DNA of 64,000 bases from Hyaloraphidium curvatum (lineage: Eukaryota; Monoblepharomycota; Hyaloraphidiomycetes; Hyaloraphidiales; Hyaloraphidiaceae), in the NCBI GenBank assembly GCA_025558095.1, contig JAIVFI010000036.1, positions 310,001 to 374,000 of the forward strand. The letters run 5' to 3'. Shown piece after piece: positions 19,770 through 31,307 of the stretch; positions within the stretch are counted from its first letter, which is position 1, and each line of letters begins with the position of its first letter. Made by a program: the position numbers and the translations under genes. The notes beneath the pieces are model-generated. The model was not told the DNA's origin. It saw nothing but the letters and a program-made list of their open reading frames with translations, and did no database searches.

Positions 19770-20958
19770 CTACAGCCTCGATCCTTTCTTCGGCAGAGGC
19801 TGGAAGTACGGCGACTCGGTCGCTCGCGAGGCAGCATACGCTCCGTCGAAAGCAGCAACAATGTCCGCGGGCAACGGCCCCTTGTCGCACCAGTCCATGT
19901 TGTTCTGGAACTGTGTCAGGCTCGATCCGCCGAGGATCAATCCGTCCTCAGGACGAAGCGCGCTGTGGTGCACCATCCAGCGCAGCGCCGCCTCGCCCAT
20001 GCTGATGCCGTCGGCCTTGCAGGCGTCCCGGACCACGTTCAGGCCCTCAAACGTTTGCTGGTTGAAGTATCTATCAAACCAATCCTTGGCGTTGAAGCGC
20101 GAGGTCTTGGGAAGCGGATCCTCCAAGCGGGCGTAGTTGCCGCTGAGCAAGCCGCCAGCCAAGGGGCTGTAGGCGTAGAAGGTCATGTTTAGGTTTGCCA
20201 GGCACGGGAGCAGCTCCTTCTCGACGACGCGGTGGATCGGGTTGTAGATCTGGAGTAGGAATCAGCAACGTCGGCTCCAATCGTCGAGACAATGAATGCT
20301 CACGCCTTGGTACACGGTCGGTTTCAACAGGCCGTGCTGTTCTGCCGTCATGTAGGCTTTCATGACCTCGTACGAAGTGAAGTTGCTGAGCCCGAGCGCC
20401 TTGACCTTCCCGGCGCGGTAGAACTCGTCCATGGTCTGAAGAGTCTGCGCGTAGGTCGGTCAGTGTCTATCGTGGAGGACAGCTGGCGGGGCACACCTCC
20501 AGAATCGGCGTGGCACGGTCCGGCGCGTGCTAGTTGAAGATCGAAGCCTAAGAACGCGGCGAATCCGTGTTCCGAAGGGAAACCACGCACCAGGTAGTAC
20601 AGGTCGATGGAATCCGTCTTGAGGCTCTGCAAGCTCTTCTCCACGGTCGCCCGCAGCTTCTCGGCCGAGTGGTCCCCGGGCTTGATGGGCCAGCACTTCG
20701 AGTGCACCTGGAACTTGCCGCTGACGCCGAGATCCCCGAGAACCATCTCGGACCGGCCGCCGGTGTAGACCGCGGCGGTGTCGACCATCGTGTGCCCGTG
20801 CTTCGCGAAGTCGTCGAGGCACGTCTTCACTTCGGGGGCCTTGAAGCGTCCGCCGACCATGTTGGTCCCCAGGACTGAGGTACCGTGGGCAGAGGTGTCG
20901 GCGCGCGATGGGGGCTAACGGAACGAGAATACCAACTGATGTGCGGTTTCGTCGCCAT
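19770..20958 (-). CDS. Aldo-keto reductase, AKR7 (aflatoxin aldehyde reductase) type
   Basis: Five exons (introns 20875-20924, 20530-20590, 20445-20496, 20250-20303) give 323 residues, the usual AKR7 length. Characteristic stretches are LGTNMVGGRFKAPEV, VDTAAVYTGGRSE (catalytic Asp/Tyr region), SKCWPIKPGDHSAEKL with the catalytic Lys, SIDLYYLHAPDRATPILE with the active-site His across a splice junction, ALGLSNF, and YSPLAGGLLSGNY for cofactor binding. A tiny 33-nt exon carries HAPDRATPILE. The N-terminus (ATG at 20958, 11 residues before the first intron) is the least certain part. These NADPH-dependent cytosolic reductases act on succinic semialdehyde and toxic dialdehydes. Confidence 0.86.
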
Positions 20959-21088
20959 CGCAGCTGGGTTGTGCGATGCAGGATTCCCGGATGTTTGGGA
21001 GACGCTCGGATCGGTGGACGAGGCGGCGATCGATCGCCAACACCAACGATGCAATCGAGCGCAGCCAAGCAAGATGATCTGCAATTCA

Positions 21089-22354
21089 TTAACCGGTCCT
21101 GATTCCTCCGCTCCCTTCGCGTATCGCCCGCCTGCAGTCGAGCGCCCCGGCCGCGTCCACCCCCGCGATCCCGATCAGCACCTCGGCCGCCTTCAGAAAG
21201 GTCCGCTCCTCCTCGGCCGTCAGCGTGCCCAGGCCGTACTCGGCCATCCGATCCAGCGTCTTGCACGCCTGCTGCAGCGCCGGAAGTTGATCGCGGAGAG
21301 ATCGGGGGTAGACCTCGGAAAAGACCGAGATCCAGTGCCGGTTCACGAGCGAGAGCAGCTCCGTCGTCGTCCAGGAGCCCGACTTTGGGGGTGAGACGAT
21401 CGAGGGGTCCGCGGAAAGAAGGCGGTGGAAGTGGTGCAGGAAGGCCGGGGTGAGGAGGGCGGGGAGGAGGGCGTGAACCTGCAGGGCCGGCGAAGCCGGT
21501 GCAGGAGGCTTTGATGGTGAAGCAGGCACCGGGAATGTCGCCCTTTCAGGACGAGGTGGGGGATGGTGCTGCGGTGGATCGTCAATGGCCATGTCGTCGT
21601 CGTCGTCCCCGCCGTAGCTGTGCTGGTGATTCGCCGAAGCCCAGCCGACGTGTGGTTCGTGAACCCCCATAGGCGCCGATGAGCGCAACTGCGGTGGGGA
21701 AGCGCTCGTCGGCGAGGAATTCTGGAACAGCGCCCCCGCGACGACATTCTCGGGAGCTCCAATTCGAAAGCGGTCGTTGTCCACGACCGTGATGCCATTC
21801 ACGACAGCCTTGACCGACAGATTCCGGTCGGCCGTCAGCAGCAGCACCCGCCCCGCGTGCGACGCCAGCCACAAGCAGTAAGTGAGGATGTGGTCGTCGT
21901 TGGTCGCGCCCGGCGGCAGCGGCAGAGAGGCGTGCTCGGCGAGAGATTGCCCGACCAGATGTGGCGTCCGCTGTGAAAACAGGGAAAGCAGAAGCCGATT
22001 CGCGTCTGCCGCAAGCCGGCTGAGTTCCGTCCGGTGTGAGCCGCGTTCACCGCGCTGCTCCGACGCGCGCGGGCCTTTCGAGATGGCGTCCAGTTCCGAG
22101 AGCACCGTCCACGGCAGGCACACTGCGTAGAGAGTCCCCGCGGCAGCGACGAGGCGTGCAAATGTCCGCAGATGCGAGAGGAGGAAGTTGGTATCCACGA
22201 CCAGGGGTACACCGCGGACTTCCGACGGCTGCGGCGGCGAAGAGAGGGAGTGCGACGCGTTGAAGGCCGCGGGCGACGCGACCGAGCGGAAAGCAGACAG
22301 CTGGTCGGCCACAACGGTCACTTCGGCATCGTCAAGGTCCATAAAGTCGTCCAT
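21089..22354 (-). CDS. SWT1: SWT1-like PIN-domain RNA endonuclease
   Basis: An intronless 421-residue protein starting MDDFMDLDDAEV. The PIN domain runs from ~55 to 220: LVVDTNFLLSHL (first acidic residue), LPWTVLSELDAISKG (second), ATNDDHILTYCLWL (third) and VLLLTADRNLSVKAVVNGI, which matches the SWT1 group (yeast Swt1/human SWT1, ENDOU-like nuclear mRNA quality control at pores). A Pro-rich, Asp-rich linker (DDDDDMAIDDPPQHH) separates it from a helical C-terminal region with WISVFSEVYPRSL and KTLDRMAEYGLGTL. The frame stays open far upstream to ~22915 because it runs antisense through the TMEM184 gene's first exon; I therefore choose the internal ATG. It is head-to-head with that gene. Confidence 0.82.
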   Translation of the reverse strand: MDDFMDLDDAEVTVVADQLSAFRSVASPAAFNASHSLSSPPQPSEVRGVPLVVDTNFLLSHLRTFARLVAAAGTLYAVCLPWTVLSELDAISKGPRASEQRGERGSHRTELSRLAADANRLLLSLFSQRTPHLVGQSLAEHASLPLPPGATNDDHILTYCLWLASHAGRVLLLTADRNLSVKAVVNGITVVDNDRFRIGAPENVVAGALFQNSSPTSASPPQLRSSAPMGVHEPHVGWASANHQHSYGGDDDDDMAIDDPPQHHPPPRPERATFPVPASPSKPPAPASPALQVHALLPALLTPAFLHHFHRLLSADPSIVSPPKSGSWTTTELLSLVNRHWISVFSEVYPRSLRDQLPALQQACKTLDRMAEYGLGTLTAEEERTFLKAAEVLIGIAGVDAAGALDCRRAIREGSGGIRTG

Positions 22355-22628
22355 TTTGGTTTTCGAAGGCACGAGGGGGAATGTTGGCGTCAGTGGGCCA
22401 GGCAGCGCGTCCAGAGACTCCGAGCCCGCGAACCCGAAACTGGGGGTCCGAAGCCGGTCAGATAGCTTCCAATTCCATGTTTGGCGACATTCAGTGGTCC
22501 GATGGCCTCCGGTGGCGGCGCAATCGTTTCTAATCGCCCGCAGTGGGAGGACTTTCTTGACTTCGCCGATCGTGGGCCGGGGCGCAAGCGGCCCACACAG
22601 TTTGCCCTCTTCTCCCCCGGCGCCCGCG

Positions 22629-24447
22629 ATGGCCAGCGCCGAGTCGACCGGCCTGTTCGGGCCATCGACGGCGGCCGATGGCGCATCGGCGACGCCGGCC
22701 GGCGAGGCGGCAACATCGTCCGCGCTCGCGGCGCTGACGCCGTCAACGGACTTTGCGACGGCGACGACGGCGCTGACCGACGCCCTCTCGTCGGCGGTGG
22801 CCACGGCGCTCACCACGGCGCTGTCGTCGGGCTCCGCATTCGCGACGGCCACGGCCGCGCTGCCGTCCGACCTCCCGGCCTCGGCCACCTCGTCGGCCGC
22901 CGTCGCAAAGCCCACGGACTCGTGCTCCTTCTACGTCAACCCGGCGGTGTTCGACCCATCGACGACGGGATACGCCATTCACGTCACGAGTGGGTGCCCC
23001 GGCCGGGGGTTCGCGCCGCGCCGCTGACCCGTGCCTCCAGCCTGGGTCTTCACCATCGTCTTTGCGACCGTGGCCACCGTGCTCAGCCTGCATCTCATCT
23101 GGAAGCACTTCCAGTACTACTACCGGCCCGAGTTCCAGCGGTACATCGTGCGGATTCTGCTGATGGTGCCCATCTACTCGATCCTGTCGTGCATCTCGTA
23201 CCGCTACGTCTGGTACTCGGTCTACCTCGACGTCCTGCGAGATGCCTACGAAGGATTTGTCTTGTATTCATTCTATCATCTCCTGCTGCATTATCTCGGG
23301 CTGACGCCGGAGGCGCAATCCGCCCGCCTCTCGCACATCTCCCGGAGGAGCCTCCCCGCGCCGCTGTGCTGCGTGCAGTTCAACCCGAGCGGCAAGGCCT
23401 TCCTCGTCAACTGCAAGGCCGCCATCCTGCAGTATGCCGTGCTTAGGCCGACCATGGCCATCGTCGCGGTTATCTTGGAAGGCCTGGGGCTGCTGTGCCC
23501 GGACGAATGGGGGGTCGGCTACGGGCAGTTCTGGGTCACGCTCATCAACTTCACGAGCTGCACAATTGCTCTTGTGAGCTTGACTGCGCTCCGTTTGCCC
23601 CCGTGGTTGCTGATTTCCATTTGGGCCGCAGTACGCGCTCGTGCTCTTCTACGTCGTGACGCACGAGGAGATTGCCGAGCACAAGCCGCTCTACAAGTTC
23701 ATATCCATCAAGTTCGTAATCTTCTTCTCGTACTGGCAGTCCCTGTTCCTCTCCCTGCTCGGGCGCCTCAACCTGATCCCCGAGTCCGAGTACGTCTCCT
23801 CGGCGAACCTGATGGCGGCCATCCAGTCGTTCCTCATCTGCTTCGAGATGATGATCGCCGCGCGGCTGCACCAGTTCGCCTTCCCCTACCAGGACTTTGT
23901 GCCCAAGGGCCCCGGCGGGGAGAACAAGCGCACCGAGGTTTGGATCGGCATCAAGGACAGCCTCAACATGCGCGACTTCGTGCGGGACGTTGAGGAAGGC
24001 CCGCAGCTGGTCGAGGAGGGCCTGCGGAGCGCGGTGGGCTCGCGGACGAGGAAGGCGAGCGGCAACACCAACAAGGATCTGGTGCTCGTGGACCTCGGGC
24101 CGGGGACGGCGCCGGCAGAGGGGCCGAGGAGCGCGCCGGCCGAGGACGAGGACGACGACGACTTTGGGTACGATGCGAGCCGGGATCCGTCCAAGATCCG
24201 GATGGGTGGGGGGTACTCGAACCTGAACCAGTTCGGGATGACGGTTGCCGAGACGGAGGAGGTGTCGAGGCCGGCGCGGGCGGCGACCTCGGCCACCTCG
24301 TCGGCCGTGGGCACGCAGCGCTACGTGCGGAGGGATCCCTTCTCGCTGGACGACAGCGACGAGGAGGAGCCGCAGCTTTGGATGGACGACGATGTGCCGC
24401 TGACGACCAACGGGGGCGGGAAGCCGCCGCCGCCGTCCATTCTTTGA
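22629..24447 (+). CDS. TMEM184 / organic-solute-transporter-alpha family membrane protein
   Basis: Three exons (introns 22990-23040, 23574-23631) give 569 residues. The lumenal N-terminus is a ~115-residue Ala/Ser/Thr-rich chain. Seven hydrophobic segments follow, with family motifs HFQYYYRPEFQRYIVRILLM, PIYSILSCISYRYVWYSVYL, YEGFVLYSFYHLLLHYLG, LQYAVLRPTM and SIKFVIFFSYWQSLFLSLL. The last ~170 residues are a cytosolic tail with acidic clusters (EDEDDDDFGYDASRD). TMEM184 proteins are poorly understood; plant and fungal members sit on the vacuole or tonoplast and human OST-alpha relatives export steroids. The first exon translates on the opposite strand as an artefactual extension of SWT1. Confidence 0.87.
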
Positions 24448-24703
24448 TGGGCGCGAGCGGGCGATCGGGGATGCCTGGCACGGAAGCAGGAGGCCGGAGG
24501 AAGAATCGGGGCGTGTACAGCAGAATGCATTGCTCAGAACATGGCTATGTTCGCTGTACGTCGGACATCGGTGATGGAGGCGCTCTTCAGGAAAGCTGCG
24601 CGACGCGCTGCTGGCGGCGCTTTGTCCATCATTTTCGTGAACGCGTTTCACCCGGCTTTTTCGCCTTTGAGGCACACGAACGCGCGCTGGGTGACCATCA
24701 GAA

Positions 24704-27700
24704 ATGGCGCCGTCGGCGCCCGTGGACGTTCGCGCTGCGGTGGAGCGCGCCGGGCCGGTCCTTGACCTGGAGGACACGGACGAACCCCTCGGTCCCGCGG
24801 GCGCTCGGGCCCTCGCCGACGCCCTCGAGGGCAACGACCGGTTCGAGCACATCAGCATCGCGTTCGGCAACGTCGGCGACGCGGGCGCGAGCGCTGTCGC
24901 GGACTCGCTTCACGGGCACCGGGCGCTCCGGAAACTGAACATGAGCAACAACGGACTGGGCGACGACGGGGCGGCGAGCGTCGCCGAGCTGCTCAAAGCC
25001 AACACCGAAGTCGAGGAGATCAAGCTCGGAAGCAACCGCATCGGCATCGGGGGGCTGCAGTCCATCGCGGACGCGTTGGTCGCCCGGGGCGGCATCCACG
25101 CACTTGATCTCTCGGGGAACGGGGTGGGACCGGACGGTACACGTGCTCTGGTGGGTGTGGCAAAGGAGAATCGTCACCTTTGCCAGCTCAATCTTGTGGA
25201 CAACAAGATTGGGGACGAAGGTGCGGCTCTCATCGCCGACGCCATCAAGCAAGGCGCCGCCATCAAGCACCTTCGCTTGCATTTCAACGGCATCGGACCC
25301 GCCGGCGCTCGGTCGCTCGCCAATGCGCTCATAGACAACACGGTCCTGGAAAGCCTGCATCTGGCTGGGAACACCATTGGCGATGCCGGGGTCAAGGCTC
25401 TCGCCGCCGCCCTGATACAGAACACGACCATGACGGAGCTTGACATTGCCGGCAACGGCATCGGCCCCGACGGTGGTGCCACCTTCCTGGAAATGCTGCG
25501 GAAGAACGTCGACTTAACAAAAGTGGACGTTCGTGGCAATCGCTTCTCGTTGCCGGACATTTCTGGGCTCGATATTGTACAATCGCCGTTGGAATCCAGG
25601 TCTCCCAACCTGAAGGGAGAGCATCATTCTGCCGAGGATGGCCAGGGTGGAGAGAAACAGGGCGGAGAGGACCACGACCACGACACCTCGTCGAGCGACG
25701 CCGAGGCGCCGCACGATGCCGAACCAAACGGTGCCGTCAGCGAGCGTGAACGGCACGGACATTTGCCTCCTGGACTTGGAAGTGCTCCTGCAGCTGCAGT
25801 CTCACCTTCCTACCCTCCGGGGTTGGGCCCGGCGCGGAAGTACCCGCCTGGGCTGCCCATACCCAAGGATGACGCGGTAACCGGCAATGCGATCGCACAT
25901 TCGCATGCCGCAGGCGGTCAAGCCGGTGCTAGTCAGGGCGGCGAGGAACGGGTTCGGTCGAATGCGGCCGAAATCGGCAGCATGCTTTTGGTTGCGGTTC
26001 GTCCACCTTGTGCGCAGATCCGCGAAGTGAAGACGTTGACTCGGCCCCACAGGGAAACGACTTCACCGCCGACTCTGCTGCCGGGCTCGATTTCCCATGG
26101 TGGCATTTCCTCCTCGACACCGAGGAAAAGGGGCTGCAAGCTGCGGACCAGATACGCGACGCGATTGACGCTGTGGAAAAGAACTTCAAGGAGGTGCAGC
26201 AACTCAAGGACGAGGTATCGAACAACATGAAGGAGTACACAACATTGCAAGCGAGGATCCGCAAGTCGAAGAAATCAGTTCCGGAGGCCCTCGTCAAGAA
26301 GCGGGGAGAGAACCTGGATTTGGTGCTCGCTGCGCTAAACAACGGGCTGCGGCTCGAAGAAAACATAAGAGACGACGTCGAGACGTACATGGAGTTGCTC
26401 GAGGGCTGGCGAGAGGACTTGGAGAACTATGAGGACGACATGGGCGCTTTCCTTAGGGACGCTCCCGGGAACGAGGTAGTCACCCCCGAGGATGCTCTGA
26501 GGGCTGTTCTGGCATGGAGAACGGGACCGGCCGCGACGAACGATGAGACGATCTCTCGTCTCTCGTCCATGACTCTGCCCGAGGAGTACGAGTCAACGCC
26601 CCTTGCTGCGGTGATGAGCGCGACGGCCCGCCTCCTGCGATCTGTCGACATGGCCATAGAACACGGCAAGACTCTGCAGCGGATGGCCGAGGAGTTTCGG
26701 AAGCAGCAGAGGCAGCTTTCGACTGAGCCTCCGACGCCGGACTTGCTGCACAGCCTGCAGGCAGATCTCGGGGCGTTGAAAGAGGGTTTGCTGGGCGGCC
26801 GGATCAAGTTGCGTTCGGCGAGGCGAAGGAAAGACCCTGGTCTTGCGGAGCTGGAGCGGAGCGTCGCCGACCTGGAAAGGAAGAACAAGGAGGGCCTGAT
26901 CGTGAATCGCATCGCGGACGAACGCGCTCGCCTGTATCGCGTGGCCGAGCGGCTTTATCCCGAGCTTCTCGTCGAAGGCAGCGATTTTTCCAAAGCGATC
27001 AAAGTTCAGCTCGAATCAGTCGACTACGAAGCCCAGAGGCTCGGCTTGGTGCACGAGGGCCTCTCCCTCGCCTCTTTCACCGAGCTTCAAGTTCTGGCCC
27101 CGGCCCGCAAGTCGCTCAAGGTTGCGGATGCAGCCGGTTTGACCTGGGTCATCAAGCGTTTCCAGCCGGCCGGGGCGGATCAGTTGCGGCACTTCTATCG
27201 GCAAGCTTCGAACCTTAGGAGGCTCCGCGACCCTCACGTCCTTTCGGTGGCTGCTGTCTTCAAGGACGGCGACGACTACTGCTGGCAGCTGCCCTACTTC
27301 CGAGGGGGAAATCTGGAACAGTGGCTTCGGACGAATCGGGTCGGAACGAGGGATCGCGCGGTCGCGCAGCGAATCATGAACGACGTCCTCAAAGGCCTCA
27401 AGCACCTCCATGAGAAAGATTTCGTGCACGGCGACATCAAGCCGAGCAATATCCTCCTGTCGCAGGACGGAAGGGCCGTGCTCTCCGACTTTGACGGGAT
27501 CCGCGATGTCGACGCCTCTGCGTCGCAAACGTACTGGGCTCCTGAGCTCAAGTCCGGCAAGGCGAAGCGTTTCACCCAGGCCACGGACGTGTTTGCGGTC
27601 GGGTTTATTGCCCAGGAGGTTTTCGAGGGCATGAAGTGGAACTGGAAGAACGGCGTCGACAAGATGATGTCGCAGCGGGAGGATTTGCGCCCGAAGGCCG

Positions 27701-28437
27701 GCGATTGCGTCCAGTGGGCGACATTTTCGGCGCCCGAGGCCAACGTCGTCACCTGTGGATCCTGCTTCGAGATCTTTGACGCGGATGCCGGTCTGTCTTG
27801 CGCGGAGGGCCACTTCCTCTGCACGCCGTGCCTGGAGCGGCGTCTCGCACATCTGACGAGCCTTGACGGGCCTCTGGCGTTCTCTGGACTGTACTTCGGC
27901 AACATGTCCTGCTGGGAACCCGACTGCGACGCCCCGGAGCTCAACGCCGAGACGATCGCCGAAGTGGTCAGTCCGCCCGTGTTCAGCGCCTACGTGGACG
28001 GTCTCTCCGAGCTGCAAAGGGCCCAAGATGAGAAGGAGCGATCGGAAAGCCTGCGACATGCCGCGTACATCAGCAAACGCATCCTGCTTCCGCGCTGCCC
28101 CCGATGCGGCAAGACGGCCGAGTTCTCCGGTTCGCTTGCCATGTGTTGCAGCGATGAGCGCAAGTGTCGGGGGTCTTTCTGCGCCTTCTGCCGCGAAGAT
28201 TGTGGCGTTACCCCGGTTGAACACCTCGTGGCCTGCAGATTCAACAGTGGCTACCGGGATGCTTTTGCCCCGCCGGAGATCTTTGAAGCCGCTAATGCCC
28301 AATGGGTGAAGCGAATGGTTGTCGACTACTGGAAGCGAGAAGTTGCAGGGCTTGAGGAAGAGGAGAAGGAGGCCACAAGGGAGGCCGTGAAGCAGGATTT
28401 GGCGAAGTACGGGATCGACGTGGACACGCTGCCATGA
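24704..28437 (+). CDS. LRR - coiled coil - divergent protein kinase - RING/IBR-like zinc protein
   Basis: Two long frames join through a phase-0 intron, best 25877-25932 (alternative acceptor at 25980), giving ~1225 residues. Residues ~15-275 hold nine consecutive 28-residue ribonuclease-inhibitor-type LRRs (for example IGDAGVKALAAALIQNTTMT), the class found in NLR receptors. A linker has three PPGL motifs. Residues ~450-730 are charged helical coiled coil. A kinase domain follows (~780-980): VAL-type lysine in WVIKRF, catalytic loop HGDIKPSNILL instead of HRD, and DFDG in place of DFG; the glycine loop is poor and the C-lobe short. The C-terminus (~995-1160) has CGSCF..C..GHFLCTPC, then CWEPDC, CPRCG and CRGSFCAFC, a RING/IBR-like zinc array suggestive of ubiquitin ligation. 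No NACHT or NB-ARC is visible. Confidence 0.82.
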
Positions 28438-28521
28438 GCGTCAATGTCTGGCACGCTCTTTGTCGTGGACTGATGCATGGAACTCTCAAGCTAGGATGCA
28501 CATTGTAGGAATGGAATGACT

Positions 28522-31307
28522 TTACACATCACGAGTGACCGGCGGCCCGTCTGGGGCTCTGATCGATTCCAGCTTTGCAAACAAGGTTGGGCTCGTCCAC
28601 CATGAACAGGGTTCGTCAGGAGAACCTTGCGAAAGGCCGCGAACGCCCGCATGCCGGTCTGCCTCCGGCTTGCCGATCCTGATCGCTCCGGCAAGGTCGC
28701 CCAAGACACGCTCGCATCGCCGCCAGAAAACGATCAGACAACCGAGCAGAATCGTCAGCGCCACAGGTGCCGAAACGTAGAGGCCCTTGGTGGTTAGAAT
28801 CCCGAGCAAAGTAAGCACTTGAATGACCTGTGCGGGATCCGGCTCAAGCAGGGCAAAAGGTACCGAGTACCGTCAAGACTCACAAGCGCAAGCAAACAAC
28901 GACCAGCTAGAGCGGCCGCAAGACCGGCCCGCGCCATCCCGTGACCCGTCGTGCCGCCGGGAGGTTGATGCCAGAAAATGTAGGAGAACTTGTAGCTGCG
29001 ACGATTCGATGGGAGATCAGAGGAACCAATCGCGTGCGACACATCTCCCAATGAGCTTACGAGAAGTAAAGCATCAAGAAGTAGAAGGAGACGAATGGCA
29101 GGATCAATGGTTGAACTTGAGCAAACACGAGGCCAAGAGTCAGCACCAGAACTGGCGTGACCCTGCGAACAAATCAGACGGCGAAACAGCGAGCGCCCAG
29201 TATCACCCACATCTCGCTGCCTATTCGGACCGCCGCCGCGCTCTCTCGAAAGTTTTCCTTCTTCCTGGCCGTCCATTTGGAAAAGAAGAAGATCCCAAGC
29301 AGGACGGTCAAGATGTCCAAAGGCCGCAGCAACCACGCCGACGTCACGGAGGTGAAGGCCTGCACCTGGACGTAGTTCACGAAGAAGCTGCCCGTGTTCA
29401 CGAGGCTGTCGCCGAGCAGCTTCGGAATGCGGCCGGGGTCGATGATGATTTCTGTGAGGGTGCTGAATAAACCGGAGGAAAGAGGGATCACGAAGATGAG
29501 ATTGAAGAGCAAGTAAACATGGAAGGAGCGGAAAAGGGCCAGGGCCAGTGCGGGAAGCGTAGGAAGCATGGGAGGCGGCAGGAACTTGAGAATCGCTGGA
29601 GTTGATGGTGAGAAGGCTTTCCATAGACACGTCGGCATCTCACGAACCGAGGAGCAGGCTTGGTAGCAGCGCTTGCCAGATCGAAACCACCAGCGCCGGA
29701 ATCAGACCCTGAATCAATCCGACTGCAGCCGGCGGCAGCGCCTCGATTCCGCTTTGGAGCCAGGGAAACAAGTTGGCGAGGTTGTCGAGGTTCAGAAGCC
29801 CAACGATGAATCCGACGGGTATAGTCCATGCAACCGAGATCGCAAGCACCGTGGCCCAGACCCCGAGGGTGCGAGCTACATACAGCAGCCTCGGTGTGCG
29901 CTTCCCGAGGCGAGACCAGGCGATGTCTGCCATGGCAGGGCCAGCGACGATGCGGAAGCGGGGCGAGAGCACGTAGTTGAGCGCGCCAACTGGCCGATCG
30001 TAGGTGGACGGGGCCAGAAGGGCGCGTGCGGCAGCAAGAGCGGTATCGGCGTCGTCGAAAGCAACGAAGGCGGCGCAGCGTTTCGTCCGATCGACGTGTT
30101 CGGCGACGGCACGGCGCTGGTCGGCGATCTTGAACTCGAGGCGGCGTAGCTCCCGGTAGTCGGCTTCCAGAGAGTCGAGGAAAGACGGGGAGAGCTTGAC
30201 CTTGACGTCGTCGGTGGGCCTACGGATCTGTTGGGTGAACGTCAGGACCGAGACGAGGTCTCGTTGCAGCAGAATGTGGGGCTCTCACTGCCGCGGGAAC
30301 GCCCAACATCGCTTGAAGTGCCTTCGCGTCCACTCCTGCCTTCCAAGCATCTTGCAGTTTCGCCTCGATCCTCTCGATTGCGTCCATCCGCTTCCCGACG
30401 GTCTTTTCCAGGTCGGACGTGTCTCTCACGAACTCGACGCACGCGACCCGCGATCCCGGCACCACGCAGCCCAGGAACCCGCGCAGCGCATGCTCCGTCC
30501 TCAGATCGGGAGGGATATGGAGCAGCAGCACCGCGTGCTCGAACAGCTCCCCCTCTGCAGGCAGCGGTGCCGCGGGAGCGGGGTCGATAGCTTCCGAGAC
30601 CATGACGGCCGAGTCCTTGGGCTCCCGCCAGTGCCTCCTCCTCCCCTCCGAGAGAATGGCGCCCCACCATCCGCCGATCGAAGCCGCAGAAACCAGCACG
30701 AGGATCCAGCCTATCGCGAGATGCACGGGGAGGCGGTCCGAGCCCGACGGCAGGTTCACGATCGAGATCGACGAGAGCCAGTCCGCGTTGGGCTGCGCCG
30801 TGGCGTGCAGCGGGATGAGCACGGGGCAGAAAAGGAGGGAAAGGAAGACGAAGAGGGAGAGGGCGGTTCGGAGGAACGCCAGGACCTGCAGCGATCGTTC
30901 AACGTTGAGCAGGTGAGAAAGAGGAAGAGAGAGGAGCGAAAACCCACAGTCGCAGCATCCTCCCCCTTGGCAAGTGCTATCTCGTCAATGCTTGTGCTCC
31001 ACAGCGCGCCGAGGACCGAGCTCGACTTGCTTCCAGGCGGAGGCCCAGCGCGATACTTGGCGAGCACTGTGGCCCAGAACCCCCGTTCCGGCCTCTTGAC
31101 TTGCTCATCTCCCGCTTCCGCATCGCCGATGGTCTTGTCCTTGCCCCACTGCCTGTTCGCAAGCCAAACCAGGGCGACCAGCGAGACCATCAGGGCCGAG
31201 CCAACGATGGCGTTGAAAATCAGCGGCGCGACGATGTCGGTGGTCGCCGAGGGAGGCTCGGACGAGGTTGGATCGGGCGAGTTCGAAAGCTGCCGAGGAC
31301 TGGCCAT
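28522..31307 (-). CDS. CSC1/TMEM63-type osmosensitive calcium-permeable channel
   Basis: Seven exons (introns 30886-30947, 30228-30288, 29596-29647, 29163-29210, 28996-29060, 28828-28883; phases agree) give 813 residues. The N-terminal RSN1_TM region has a first helix IFNAIVGSALMVSLVALVWL and the phrase ALSLFVFLSLLFCPVLIPLH. The cytosolic PHM7-like domain (RNA-recognition-like fold) includes VLLLHIPPDLR, and AAFVAFDDADTALAAARAL. The pore-forming RSN1_7TM part has WTIPVGFIVGLLN, FRSFHVYLLFNLIFVIPL, VNTGSFFVNYVQVQAFT and QPLILPFVSFYFLMLYF, which are the best-conserved helices in plant CSC1/OSCA and yeast Csc1/Rsn1. The protein is expected in the plasma membrane, opening under hyperosmotic or mechanical stress. 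Family assignment is firm. Confidence 0.88.

Noticed and set aside
22355-22915. Upstream extension of the SWT1 frame
   Set aside because: It runs antisense through the first exon of the TMEM184 gene and gives Ala/Ser/Val repeats; the conserved SWT1 start is at 22354.
24704-28437. Two separate genes, LRR protein and kinase-zinc protein
   Set aside because: No stop-plus-promoter spacing exists between them; the first frame runs past the point where the second is open, and a phase-0 GT..AG intron of normal size joins them. Kept as a caveat.
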